NCBI RefSeq assembly: GCF_964355755.1 | Contig: NC_092674.1 | Coordinates: 6,205,001 to 6,269,000, forward strand | Direction: 5' to 3' | Origin: Antedon mediterranea | Lineage: Eukaryota; Echinodermata; Crinoidea; Comatulida; Antedonidae | DNA: 64,000 nucleotides | Part shown: positions 23,182 through 35,900 of the stretch, in pieces | Position numbering within the stretch: the stretch's first letter is position 1 | How the letters are laid out: each line of letters begins with the position of its first letter | Made by a program: the position numbers and the translations under genes | The notes under the pieces: generated by a model | Database searches by the model: none | What the model was told of the DNA's origin: nothing | What the model saw: only the letters and a program-made list of their open reading frames with translations

Positions 23182-24113
23182 CGCCCGTATTCTTAAACCG
23201 GACTTTAGTCGTAGTTCGAGCTAAAACTAAAAAAATGATGTCATTTTAATTCATAATTAACCGAACTTCAACTAAATCGCCGACTAATTCAGACCAACCT
23301 CGACTAAATCGAGACGGATTTTGATCGATTTTTTTAGTCCTGGAGGGGCAGGCTAAATGGTCGACTAAATAGTTTTTAAACGATGTTTATGAAAGACGTA
23401 ACAGTCATTGAGTTGTTATATTGGCCAGATATTGAAGAATGAAATATCTATTTTTATATTAGCTTAATTAAATATACATTGGTATATGTTATAATAATGA
23501 AAATCATCTTTATTTACAACTGTATACAAATTACATAATTTTCTTCGCGCAAGTCCGACTTCAACTACGTCACGCCATAGCGACAATGGCAGATGCGGAA
23601 ATTCACCACGCGATGGAATGTTTAGGGGGGCCTAGCACTTTCTTGTCACGCTATGAAGTGCGTGGTTCGTCGCGATCATACTTTGTTGGGGGCCTAGAAA
23701 ATATAAAAGTTACCGTACCGCCATGGTTCCTAAATATATTTTGAAGATTTTGTTTGTTGTTAATCAAAAGTACTTCACTGTTAAATTAATACTGATCTTG
23801 TTCTAATAATTAACGATTAAAATTATTTTTCATGTATAGTCCTGATGCGTAAAAAGTGTTGTAAGAAAATGGAAAGTGATATCAATGCGCAAAATTTCGT
23901 CTGCTCCTCAAATACTCTCTTGTCATTGGCCAATGTATAGCCTTTGTTACCCAGACGTGTGCAACTCGACTAAAAGCTCGACTTCATTAAGTCGAACTGC
24001 AAACTTAGACTACTTCGTTTTTTAATCGAATTTGAAGTAATAGCTCAAATTACGAATTTTTCAAGTCGAACTTCGAACTACGACTAAAGTCCGGTTTAAG
24101 AATAATACGGGCG
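23182..24113. mobile_element. 932-bp terminal-inverted-repeat element, no transposase
   Basis: The left end, CGCCCGTATTCTTAAACCGG, continuing with actttagtcgtagttcga, is the inverse of the right end tcgaactacgactaaagtcc, which continues to aatacgggcg; the repeats are about 38 bp and differ by a 3-base insertion. TAT stands directly outside both ends, a possible target duplication. Further inverted pieces lie inside (cgactaaatcg versus cgactt motifs). There are no long open frames. Confidence 0.85.
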
Positions 24114-24187
24114 TATATGATTTACTAAACTAACTCCCAAATAAAATTTACCATGGCACTGTATGTATGCCTACTTTATTCATTTAT

Positions 24188-24332
24188 AAAGCTCCGTCTA
24201 CACTATCAAACTTTATTTGACCAAAAAATTTGATGTTCTCATATATGTTCATGATGATGTCATATCACTACCATATTTGGGCATATCACTACCATATTTG
24301 GGTACATCACACTTTTTTTTGTCAAATTATTT
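24188..24332. mobile_element. MITE family A copy
   Basis: It begins aaagctccgtctacactatc and contains the family core in reversed order (catgatgatgtcatatcac, catatttgggcatatcacta). It ends near tttgtcaaat without the outer right repeat. Confidence 0.75.
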
Positions 24333-24960
24333 TTTTAGCGTTTTTATATTGCGTTTTAAATTATATCGTAACTATGTTTCTAAGCTCAGGAAAACAAATA
24401 ATATGTATGTAATAATGTGACAATAAATTGAATCTTGAATCAGAGCTTTCATATTTACATGCAAGGAGCTTAAAAATTGAAATACTAGTGTTGTACAGTA
24501 GATATATTATTAATATGATATAGAAATAATATTATAATACATTATTTCAATTAAATAGGCTACCACAGCTAATGACATTTTATCGTGTTTGACGTTTGGT
24601 TAATGTTTGTTAAATCAATATTTTCTGCTATTTCTTCGTAAATTCTATTGTTTAACCAGAGTTGGAAACAGATACTGTATTAACATTGAAATCGAAAAAA
24701 AAAAATCATAAATTGAGAGAAAAACATCAGTTTATAATGTATTTTTTATTTATTAAATTCAAACCATAAGGATATTATAATATATATTTACAGACAAAAG
24801 TCTATTAAATATATAATTATATTCTCAAGGTTTTCTCTAATGAAATGTTTATTTATTCAATATTATTGCAGAACCAATAAAAGTTCTTCCTTATGGATAC
24901 TGTAGATTAAACAATATTAAGCTGTATTATATTATATGTGGGTACTTTCAATGATGTTTA
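24333..24960. other. AT-rich gene-free stretch
   Basis: I see no gene, repeat family or RNA feature here beyond A/T-rich sequence and short open frames. Confidence 0.5.
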
Positions 24961-24984
24961 TATAAAGATACATCTTTGGGAACA

Positions 24985-25760
24985 AGTGTCCCCTAATTAA
25001 AGAGATTTTCCCTGAAAAGTGGTTGGTCATATATTGTCGCTCATTGGTTTTCCTGAAAGTGTCCTCTTAATAGAGGTGTCCCTGAATAGAGGGGTGTCTC
25101 AATGGATAAGTTAAACTTTACTTGAACTCATTAAGAACAGTATTAAAACCGCTATTTTAAGCTTAGAGTTTGCAAACTTTCTTTTTCGTTTTGTACGCTT
25201 GTTGATATGGATGACATTTCCGAAATAAAAGAAATTGAATTAAATTGAAAAGGACACCTTTAGGACCCAGATAAATGTCCCCTTAATAGAGGTTGTGGTA
25301 TTAAAACAAAGAAAGGAGGACATCTTTAGGAACTAGCAAAATGTCCCCTTAATAGAGGTTGTGGTATTAAAACAAAGACAGGAGGACTCTTTAGGAACTA
25401 GCAAAATGTCCCCTTAATAGAGGTTGTGGTATTAAAACAAAGAAAGGAGGACATCCTTAGGAACTAACAAAATGTCCCCTTAATAGAGGTTGTGGTATTA
25501 AAACAAAGAAAGGAGGACATCTTTAGGAACTAGCAAAATGTCCCCTTAATAGAGGTTGTGGTATTAAAACAAAGAAAGGAGGACATCTTTAGGAACTAAC
25601 AAAATGTCCCCTTAATAGAGGTTGTGGTATTAAAACAAAGACAGGACTCTTTAGGAACTAGCAAAATGTCCCCTTAATAGAGGTTGTGGTATTAAAACAA
25701 AGACAGGAGGACTCTTTAGGACCTAGCAAAATGTCCCCTTAATAGAGTGGTCCCTTGAAT
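24985..25760. repeat. Minisatellite of 63-66 bp units built from a TCCCCTTAATAGAGG element
   Basis: About eight tandem units contain aatgtccccttaatagaggt followed by tgtggtattaaaacaaag; two measured spacings, from 25291 to 25357 and on to 25422, are 66 and 65 bp. The left part (24985-25260) holds single diverged copies of the same motif, including an inverted form. The motif matches the ends of the elements at 13918, 34970 and 37892, so the array looks like an internally amplified copy of that family. Confidence 0.85.
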
Positions 25761-26025
25761 AGCGGTTGGCCATATATTTGTTTCTTTCTCCTTAATAGAG
25801 TATGTATAAGAGAATAATGTAAACGTATACTGTAAAGGAATTCCCTAATCACAAATTGTACATCAACATACAGTGTACAAATCATAGATTTGAATTTGTT
25901 AAATTACGTGCTGCTATACCGAAGTAAAAGAAAAGTCATTAGCAGAATCAGCTGCACATGCTGGTAATTGATTGCCATGATTTCAAGCACCGTTAAAAAA
26001 TATGTCCTTGTACAGCTTGCGGTTA

Positions 26026-26512
26026 AGTTAGACGGATGCGCTGTATCGCTAACAAACAGAACATGATCAGGTTTAGTACAAAATTAGTAGTCAGAAAACA
26101 GAATTGATATCATCATAGATAGTACAACGATTTGATTTATACTACACATGAAGTTAAATATTGTAATATTATATAGATAGATGTATGGTTAAGCTCTGTC
26201 TACACCATCCAACTGTACTGTAGTTTGACAAAAAAGTGTGATGTGTCGAAATATGGTAGTGATATGCTCAAATAATGGTAGTGATATGACATTATCATGT
26301 CCATATATGGGCACATCACATTTTTTTTGTCAAACTAGTTTGATAGTGTAGACAGAGCATCAGGTTAGACAGATACGCTGTATCGCTATACAAACAGGAC
26401 GTGATCAGGTACAACAGAATTGAATCATCGTAGTATACTAGAAATAGTATTAAGGTTTTTCTGATTTACTACACATAAAGCTAAATGTTGTAATGTTATA
26501 TAGATGTAAAGT
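26026..26512. repeat. Direct duplication flanking a complete MITE
   Basis: The block starting gttagacggatgcgctgtatc (26026-26185) is repeated at 26363-26512 as gttagacagatacgctgtat, and both copies continue with similar sequence to a tatagat end. A full family A MITE (26191-26359, aagctctgtctacaccatcc to gtgtagacagagcat) lies between them, so the second copy is either a duplication spanning the insertion site or a pre-existing tandem pair split by it. Confidence 0.75.
26191..26359. mobile_element. MITE family A, complete copy
   Basis: Both terminal repeats are present: aagctctgtctacaccatcc on the left and ttgatagtgtagacagagc on the right. The core contains ggtagtgatatgacattatc and catatatgggcacatcacat. 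It is one of the best-preserved members in the window. Confidence 0.85.
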
Positions 26513-26825
26513 TAGTTTGTAGGCTGTTCTGTTGTATACTGTATTTTGTTGAAGTAGATCTGACATTTTCTTGGGGGACACAATTGCAGCAAGCTCATTT
26601 GAGTGTTTTATTTTATCTACTCTATATTGCGTATTTCATGTATATTGGGGTTTTTTGTGTGTGTTATAATAGAATATTTTTATATGAATAAAGAATATTT
26701 TATTTGATTTAAAGATAAAGCATTTCACATCATTACGCTTTATATTTATGAATATTATTTTAAAAATATATTAAAAAGTATTGTGAATCCAGATTGTGCC
26801 TGCCTCATTCCCAATTTTAAGATTG

Positions 26826-26975
26826 GCTCCCACTAGGATGTAACGTAATGTAGGACCTAATTTGACCAATCACAAGTAATGGATTATCCGGACTTTTGCC
26901 TTATCATTGGCCAACTTGCATACAATACATTGTGTTTATGTCCTTGTGCTTTGGTCTAGTGTGAACTCAGCTTTA
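26826..26975. mobile_element. Degenerate MITE family B copy
   Basis: It contains ggctcccactaggatgtaac at the left and ggtctagtgtgaactcagct at the right, with ttgaccaatcacaagtaatg inside. This matches the 180-bp family B elements at 13081 and 53954 at lower identity. Confidence 0.6.
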
Positions 26976-28385
26976 AAATGTAATGGTTGTACAGTAATTA
27001 AATGGGTTTTTTTAAAATGTGAATCTAGTTGAGATTTGACTCCAGCTCTTAAATTTGTTATATATAAAAGTTATTCACAATGAATTTCGATGTAACGATC
27101 CCTACCTTGTATAGAACATTGCTATTACCTGTACAGTAGTACATCATTTTCAAACATCATTAAATCGCAGTATAATTTATTCACCTACTATTGATGGCTA
27201 TGAAAAATCATATTAATAAATTATTTCAGTTTTAAGTCGTACACGCGTCCGCTAAAGTTGTATTTCAATTTGGGACTAACTAATTTCTAGTAGTAAATCT
27301 GTCAGTAACGCACACTCAATTCATATATGGCGCTCGAAATTGCTCGTAGAAACATGATTTACCGTTTTCAATTATTGCGACATCAATTATTCAGGCATCG
27401 TGCCGCTTTAATAACCCAAATCATTGATCAATTTTAACACTGTATGCTTTCTGTGACTGTTGATGATTTTAGGGCAATAAAAACGACATAAATCCTTTCA
27501 AAAATTCTTTTATGGTAATTAAAATGTGCATTCCAAATTTGGTGTTAATAGATATAAATTTTCATTTCTATGGGGCTTTAACAAGTTCTTTACATCTCGA
27601 GTTAGTCTAGGTTCTAACTAAATTTACTAATAATATTTGTAAAAATATAAATATTATGGCATTTAAAAACGTAATTCTGACTGGTGAACCTAAAAAAAAC
27701 AATAATTAGAGAGAGAGGAAAAAAGTAATTTGATACATCATGCTTTGGACACCTTGTGGTAAACAGTATTATATGATAATATGTTTATTTTTACAGTGCA
27801 ACTGGGCACCATGTTATCATGACAATATATTTTCAAAAGCTTGTTCATTTTTAAGAAAAACAATTGAAACCTAGAAATTATTATTAGTATTAAATATCAT
27901 GGCTTAGCATTCATAACAGTAGCATATGTATTAATACAGTATTAAAAAAAATTAACTTTTACAATTAGTACAATAATATTGTGTATCATTTTTTTTCAAG
28001 CATGATCAGGCCGCGTTGATTGAATTCCCAATTCCCTAGTGACGTACGAAGTCTTGGAAGAAGAGATGTTAATTAAAAACACAATTGAATTTCTTCAAAA
28101 CTGAGTTCATGCAAAGGTTTCTCGGAAATATATTTTGTAGGTTCCTCAAATTGCTCTTGCTCTTAACGGTACAACAAAGTTTAATTGATTAAAACCGACA
28201 GTATTACAGTGTGTACATTGAACTATACATGGTTTGTACAATGTTTGAAATTCAGAAAAGGTTGTCATGCCATACCCATAATTGCATAGTTATTTTACGA
28301 AGGCAAACTAATTTATTGATCATTTTCGTTTTGAGACAGTATTATTTTGGAAAATTGCTATGACAATATCTAAAACTAAAAGGAA
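26976..28385. other. AT-rich intergenic stretch
   Basis: No coding region, inverted repeat or tandem array that I can support was found. It is distal to both LIAS and TRMT9B. Confidence 0.5.
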
Positions 28386-28560
28386 TTTATTTATTTATTT
28401 ATTTTATTTCAATAATATTTTACGAGGGTGGTTTGAAGCTGATCATTAGGGACCCTCACAAAAATACATAAACATGTAATAATAATAATTAAATAAAAAT
28501 AAATAAGCACAAACAATTTACAATAAAAAAATAAATGAATTCAATTAAATTGGCCCTCTC
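28386..28560 (-). mobile_element. Possible LINE 3'-tail remnant
   Basis: A (ttta)n run is followed by ccctcacaaaaatacataaacatg and a long A/T-rich stretch ending tggccctctc. The layout (simple repeat, then a short 3'UTR-like sequence) resembles the ends of the LINEs at 47790 and 50665, but no coding part remains. Confidence 0.4.
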
Positions 28561-29833
28561 AGAAGAAAAAAAGGGAAAAGGAAGCAACTAAACAAGAAGA
28601 TGGTTCTTGAGCAGAAATTTATTTTGTTACACTTTCTAATTTAAAGTAGACTACTAAATACTTAGTTATTGAATAGTGTACCTTTCCCATCTGCCGTTTT
28701 ACCATGTACAGTATACTACCACCTTTATTTTCAGTATGTGCCACACATGACAATCAAACCACACACTTTAAGTCTGTAGCCAACAAATCTCCCCTTTCCC
28801 AAAGTGCCCTTTTCAACTAGAGGACAGCAGCGGATGTAGGCCTAGTAGATTGTGACAATTTGTGCTCCTTTTTTGAAAAACTGAACCCCCTGTAAAAATC
28901 CTGGCTACAGGCTTGTACACTTACAAACACGGCTTCAGTGAAGAACAACCATGTCTTGATCTGGGCCTCCGTGATTAAATAAAAGTTGAATTAAACAACT
29001 AAATTAGTTTTGTTTCAATGTTTTTAAGAAAATGAATAAAATGCTATCATGTAATTTCTGTGAAGGTGAAAATAATATTGCCAGGTCTTGTAATTAGTTG
29101 AATTGAATATTTTAATAATAAGGTTATAAATAATAGTTTACCATCATTATATTCACAATAATCAATAAATGCTCATCTTAATTATACTGTATTGCTCATA
29201 CAATGTGTTTACTAGATTTCATGAATTTTAAGTCAATTTAGTGTTCAGAGTTCATTGCAATCATGTCTAATTTATATCGCTTCAATGAGATTCAAATTTA
29301 TTTTCAAAAGAATTTTGAAAAAAAATGTTAAGAAAAAAGATTATTATTATTTTGAATTAAATTAAATACAGGAAGAAAGACTGAAACAAAATGACATGCA
29401 CATGTGAAGTTCTCCATCTAGCAGTGTGGACATATATGACGAGGACTGACACATAAATGTTATATTTGATACACATTTTTTAAATTGTTATTTAAATATT
29501 GATGCTTGACTCAGAGGCTACTCTTTGAAAGGTAAAAATCTGTGACGTACTGCATATGACTCTGTGGTGTGATACTAGGGGTGTTGCCACCAGTACGGTA
29601 GATAAGGATTCAATCAGAGACCACTTTTTGGCAGAAGCCTTTGACAACCCCATGGCCCACACAGGGGATTGTTCCTTCTTGTTGCGAAACCGCACAAATT
29701 TAATTCTCGTGGCTACGGTACTGGATATTCATCCTTTAAGAGGTCACAGGTTTCAAATTTAAAACATTGTTGAAGACTCAACTATCATTAAATATCAGAT
29801 GTTTTAATGACTATTCATTTCTCTTATTCCTAG
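28561..29833. other. Region upstream of TRMT9B with a dispersed repeat
   Basis: At 29600-29700 the sequence accactttttggcagaagcc with nearby gacaaccc and attgttcc matches, inverted, part of 34835-34915 in TRMT9B intron 1, so the 207-nt open frame here is repeat sequence rather than a gene. An acceptor-like ctcttattcctag ends at 29833, suggesting that the first TRMT9B coding exon has an upstream noncoding exon. Otherwise nothing is seen. Confidence 0.5.
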
Positions 29834-29913
29834 TACTTCTGACGGAGGAATGTTTTGCAGTTGTGGCATAGTGACCCTAGTGTCTTGACCTTTGATATCG
29901 CTTCGTATACTTC

Positions 29914-32900
29914 ATGGATAGGCATTCTCGCTCTGTCGCTCTTGAGAAGAAACATGTCCACGATGTCTACGATAAGATTGCACCGCATTTCAGTGACACA
30001 CGATACAAGGCATGGCCAAAGGTCAAAGGTTTTATTGAGGGACTGGAACCAGGGAGTCTTATAGCTGATGTTGGTAGGAAGTTTTTGTGTTATATAATTT
30101 TCATGGATGTAATTGTGTTTAGGATGAGGTGGTCAGAGACACCCAACCTAAGATATTTTGTAGGCATTTCGCATAGCTTTACAATTATTGAAAAGTACTG
30201 ATATATTTTTTTATACCCTTACCCTTTAAAGTGCCAGAACAGGTGTGAAAGATGCACTTTGACAGACTATATTTGAAAAATACTGTAACATCCTCTAATT
30301 AAAAAAAACAGTTCAATGCTCCAGGAAATTGAGACTACTTTCTACTTTTCTTTGGTGTTCTAGGCCAGGCCCGCCATAAATTGTGGGTTTCATTGTGCAT
30401 GATTCTTCTGGCATAGATTGGAACACTCCCATGGTGTTATACTTGAATTAAGCCTGGTGTCTGAAACCGAATATAGAGGGTGTGATTATCTGTAATGTAC
30501 AGCTTTGGTATACTACATCTCTGATTATATTCTTAATATAAAATTATTCCATTAGTAATTACTATCAACTATATTGAAAATGCCAACTAGTACAATATCC
30601 AGTACACTCTATTAATCTCTGACAATGAAAAGCTCATATTTAATGATATAATGATATGCCAGATGTTACAATGCTAAAGTATTAGAAATAATTATAGCCA
30701 AGATCAGCATGATTTTAGAATAGAAAAAATCCATGCTTTACAAAACATTGGCCACGTTTATTTTTTAATGAAATATCATTTTATTGTACTGTAGCTACAA
30801 ATTGATCTACCCGCATGTTTAGGGTTGGTCTACAACATCCAGGATTTGAAGTTCATCTGAATCTTTAAAAAAAAATACAATACATTTTTCATAGAAGGAA
30901 ACAATAAATGTGAAAGTACAGTAGAGAATTGCAAATCATCTACTGCTATTTTCCTATGTATCATGACACTTTTGACTAGAGATAATTAAATGACGTATTG
31001 ATTGCCTACTTTAAGGTGTCCAGTACTTGCATAGTAGTGTGAAATCTCTGTTGCGTGAGCTTACATTACAATAAAAGGTATTCATGCCTAGCTTACCCGG
31101 ATAAACCAGTATAGGCCTTTTCCACTTCAACTCGAAAAGTAACAACAAATTTGAACACCTTCAAGATAATGGAACTTTCCGAAATATCATGCAGAAGATT
31201 CTTGTTTTGGCTGTTTTCACATCTTTCTTCATGGTGGTACATTCTCATAATCATTGACTTTGTGAGTACATTAGGACCTCTATTAATGGGACGCCATCAG
31301 GACTTAACAGTCCTAAGTTTCCACTATTTTTGTAGAAATAAATCTTGTCTTTAAAAAAAAAAAAAAAATTATGTTACAAGATTTAATAACTTCAGACTTT
31401 ATTAATTTTACCAGAGGTGAAGTACTCAAAACATTTATGACAATTTGGCTCTTAACCATTTTAAACTAATGATAGCCAGGTAGTAGACAAGATGTCTAGC
31501 TATTTCAATTAATTTCTGTCATCAGGTAAACGAGAGAGAAGCAGGTATATTAGGGCATAAATAGGCGAATTAGGGACTCGTAGCTATGGCCTAATAGCAG
31601 CTAATAGAATCTTTTTATATACTCGTTGATATTGTTGAATTACTCGCTGCCGGGAATGATCTTTCTTGTCAAAGTGCAACGAGTGCTTACAGTATTTTGA
31701 TTCATCTAGCAAAGCATTATAAAGCAATAGTGTAAGATACAACTGAACATGCTCACAAACTAATCGGAAATGTGGTAGCTTTCATGAAAACCCCAATTTC
31801 TTATTTTTGCAATAATGATTACAACTTCTTTTTGTAGTGTGGTAAAATAAAGTATAAGAATAAAAATATTGTAACTATTATTAATTTAAATAAAAACAAA
31901 ATTTGTTTGCTAGTAATAATCTTATATTCATACAATATCAATATTATGTATTTATTATTATATAACTAATAAGAAATTGAGATAGAGAGAGAGTTTGTTA
32001 AGTTTGTTTGTTATACAAATTTTGCCTCATTGTAAACAGCATGCATCTAAAGACGTGTTTGTTAGAGTTGGAAGTTTTTATTACTAAATTTGAACTGGGG
32101 AGGGGTTGGGAATGGGTGTTATTAATTTCAATTGTACCAGGGAGTTGTCAACTCCCTGATTGTACTAAGGTTTTAAACTACCTTAAAACAGCCCGTAGTT
32201 GAGTTGGGATACCCAATCTGGGGCAGGTATCGTTTCTAGTACTGTAGTACAGTAAATAATTCTGATTACAAAAAAAATTCTAATTAATTTCAGAAAAACT
32301 GTGAACAATGGTTTTAAAGTGAAGTTACATAACTGTATAGTAGCGGAAGACATCTAATAAAGAAAACATATTTTTAGTTTGACAAACATACTTTAATATT
32401 ACGTAAAGTTGATTAATATTTAAAAATGACCTTTTGCTTTATTCCCAGTGTGATAAACATGTCTTTCAATACAATACAATTTTCCAATCTACCGATGACT
32501 CGATGCACGATTTCAAACCTTGAATATTTCTGCATGTACGACTTCAGTATAAACATTATTAAAAGTGATTGGTTTATTCTGCCGTCTTACTTTTACCGTC
32601 ATCTAGAACTAATCTAGCATCTCCAATTTTGTCTCAACTAAATTTTTTTCCAACAGGGATGGCTCAAATTAGAAATTCCATTAAAATGGAATCTAATTAG
32701 AAAAACGATTTGTCTGTGAATTTATCGTAACTTACTCTCTAGCTAAGCAATAGGCCGCACACAGACATAATTAATTGGAACTTTTGTTTTATGAGCAAGG
32801 CTTAATACATTTATCACTTTATGTTCCAACATAAAGCACTATTGCCTAGTTTTCTTGTTTATATGAACTATGGTAAGAGTAACACACCTACTTTTAAATG

Positions 32901-35900
32901 ATTTCAATACTATTGTATTTATAAAGCCCTATTTCTAGTGCAATATTAAAATAAAAACAAAACGGTAGGCATTAGTATATTGCAAAGTTGCCATTAAAAC
33001 AATTGTTTTTTCATTTGTGTTTTTTTTAATTTAAACCATAAATGTGGGGGTATGCCATTCAATCTCTTCGGTCCAGAAACAAAAATTAAATATTCGCAAA
33101 CGTTAAGCCGAGTTCTACTCAGGAATCGAATAATGTATGTTTTGACATTTAAAGACAACGCTGGATTCGCAGGCAATACCAAATCAATTCAGATTCTGCC
33201 AAAAAAAAAATCCTCTACAGAACGAACATTTTATTGTCTCTGAGATCTATATTTTAGCTGGATATTTACATTATTAATTGTATTAAATGAATTTCGGGCA
33301 ACATCAGTTGGGCATAAATCCTTGTAATATACAGTACAGAATTCATAAATTACGAAATACCAACCAATGAACCAAGTTAAATTACAACTCCGAATTTAAA
33401 AATTCTACTCGTAATATGATGTAGTTGTTCTGTGTTAACAAGTTGTTTATGTTTATAAAGATAGATAGTAGGCCTACTATTATGGACTGTCTTGAAAATT
33501 TAGTAATAATAATAATATTTTAAGAATGGTCAATTTGTGCTAATATGTAAAATCTTTTTACCAATCTTTATTAATTTAATAATGTTAAATCACGAAAGAG
33601 AAAAAAAAAATGTTGTAGAATTCATATAGCGCTTATAACAATCATCAGATTGTCCCCATTGTTTCAAAAAACGTTGCTAGAATATGAACCTTCAATTGAA
33701 TCTTGAGAAGATTGTTGCAGAGTTTCGGAGCTGCTGAATCACCCACTAGAACCTACACTGCATCAATGCTATCACAATTATATTTTATATCAAAAGAATA
33801 GAATTTGTAAATCCTAAGTTGCCCTTTAATTCTTAAGATTCAATTCTGAGAAGATGACGATTGTATCGTAAAATGTGTTTGTTATTCAGATTAAATTGCT
33901 CTTTAAATACTGTATAAATATTTGCTTTTATGTTATGTTAATTTTGAATTTTCTCCTTAAAGCTGGTTGAAGTGCTTTGCCTGAAATGTCAACACTTTGG
34001 TAATGGGGTAATGCAGTGACAATGTAAGGCTCTGTCTACACCATCAAACTTTATGAGATGTGCCCATATATGGACATGATGATGTCATATCACTACTATA
34101 TTTAGGCATATCACTACCATATTTGGTCACATCACACTTTTTCGTCAAACTTGATAGTGTAGATATAGCTTTACTCACAAGATAACAATTGGGTGCCTGT
34201 TGATTGATTGACTACCGTAGTTGGCCTTTATTTTCATCTTAAAACTACTGGTAGTTTTAAGATTTGTACTGAAAATGGTCAGAACAACTTTAAGCTCCCA
34301 TCGGGACAGACCTTTTCAAGTATAGTTACCTAGCGTAATGTTTGGTTGCCATGAGACCTCGTGGGCAACTTGTTTTGCGAGCACTGAGATCCCCATGGCT
34401 AACTTAATCCGAAATGTTACAGAATAATTGTAACACATTTTGCACATGGATGCATGTTTTTTGAAGCGAAAAAAAATTAGAAATATGTGCATGGTAATTA
34501 TTAGAGCAATGTATACTTACTATTAATATCTGGATCGATGCAAGAAAATGTCATGTGTATTTGTTTTTGTTCGCCGGCAAATGGAGTCATTAGCAATTAG
34601 CAACATTTCTATTTTCTAAGATAGAAGAAGTACAGTAGGCTACTTATGTTATGACCTCTGCGAAAATTAATTTTTATTATATGCATAAGAAATATTTAAC
34701 TATGGAAAATAAAAAACTGGATTGTCATTGTCATGATTCTACTGTTAGGGACATTTTCCAGTGAAACAAACGGTGAGATGTATTATTTTTTAACACACGC
34801 TTAACAGTGATGTAGTCACAAAAAATAAAGTGGTCCGGTTTTCACAAGAAAGGGAACAATCTCTGTTCAAGCCACTGGGTTGTCAAAGGCCTCTGTGAAA
34901 AGTGGTCGGATTGAAACCTTACCAACCATACTGGTCGTGACGGCTCTGCTCAATCCTATTCAAGGGAAAATCTCTATTAAGAGGACACTTTGTTGGATGT
35001 CCCCTTAATATAGATTTTACTATAGTGTTATTGTTAACGGGTTTATTTTATTTTTCTGAAATCACCTCTCTTCACATCAAGGTTACACTTCATTTTAAAT
35101 AGGTCACATAGGACCCAATAGCTATACTAACACATTTTTTATATCAACTGAAAATCTAACATTATTTCTTGAGATATTAGATTTCATAACTAATCAATAG
35201 TTTCACGATGTGTAAATATCGGATCTCTAAGGAGAATCTTCGTCAATACTGTTAGTAACTGCATTTGGATTGTCTGTAATTAACTGACCTTTTCAGTATC
35301 TACATTTAAGTTCTTTGACCTAAAAAGACAAAAGGTATTCATCTCCTATTTAGAACATACAATCCCTCCTTGGGAGGCCTACAGCTGATTGTTGTAATAT
35401 CTACAGTTTAATTAAATTAGAACACAAATGAAGGAACCACTGTGGAGTAATCTATTTGTTATTACTGTCGTTTTGTATTTAAGTGTGTATTGATCTGATA
35501 TTGTCTATTATAGAAGTTATCTTCTGATTAGTAATACAGTATAACTATGGAATTAGTAGATGAAAAGGTGTTGGCTCTCATTACTCAAGAGAATAGATAG
35601 GTTATTTATCGCAGTCTTATGTTGTATAGGTTTTTCTTGATAAGAAATTCCGATTTCTGGTAAGTAATTTTGAAAAGCGTGGTTCGACATCCTGAGCTGA
35701 CCTTTGAATACCAAATACCTTGGTGCGAATCCTTTCTGTGATCAAGTACTAGGTTTTGTTTTACAAGCAAATTCCTGGAGCATCATGATTTAGTTCTCAA
35801 ACAACATTTTTTTTTTCTGATAACTTTATTTTTAATGTCAAAGGGATGCAATTATATTTTCAATACTAGTTTATGGAGTATGGCTTAGTACTACTGTAAG

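Noticed and set aside
24985-25760. CRISPR-like array of regularly spaced repeats
   Set aside because: The genome is animal, units are contiguous without unique spacers, and the repeat is a transposon-end motif.
29556-29762. 68-codon open frame upstream of TRMT9B, considered as a first coding exon
   Set aside because: Part of it matches an inverted repeat copy at 34835-34915, and the TRMT9B start at 29914 has an upstream in-frame stop.
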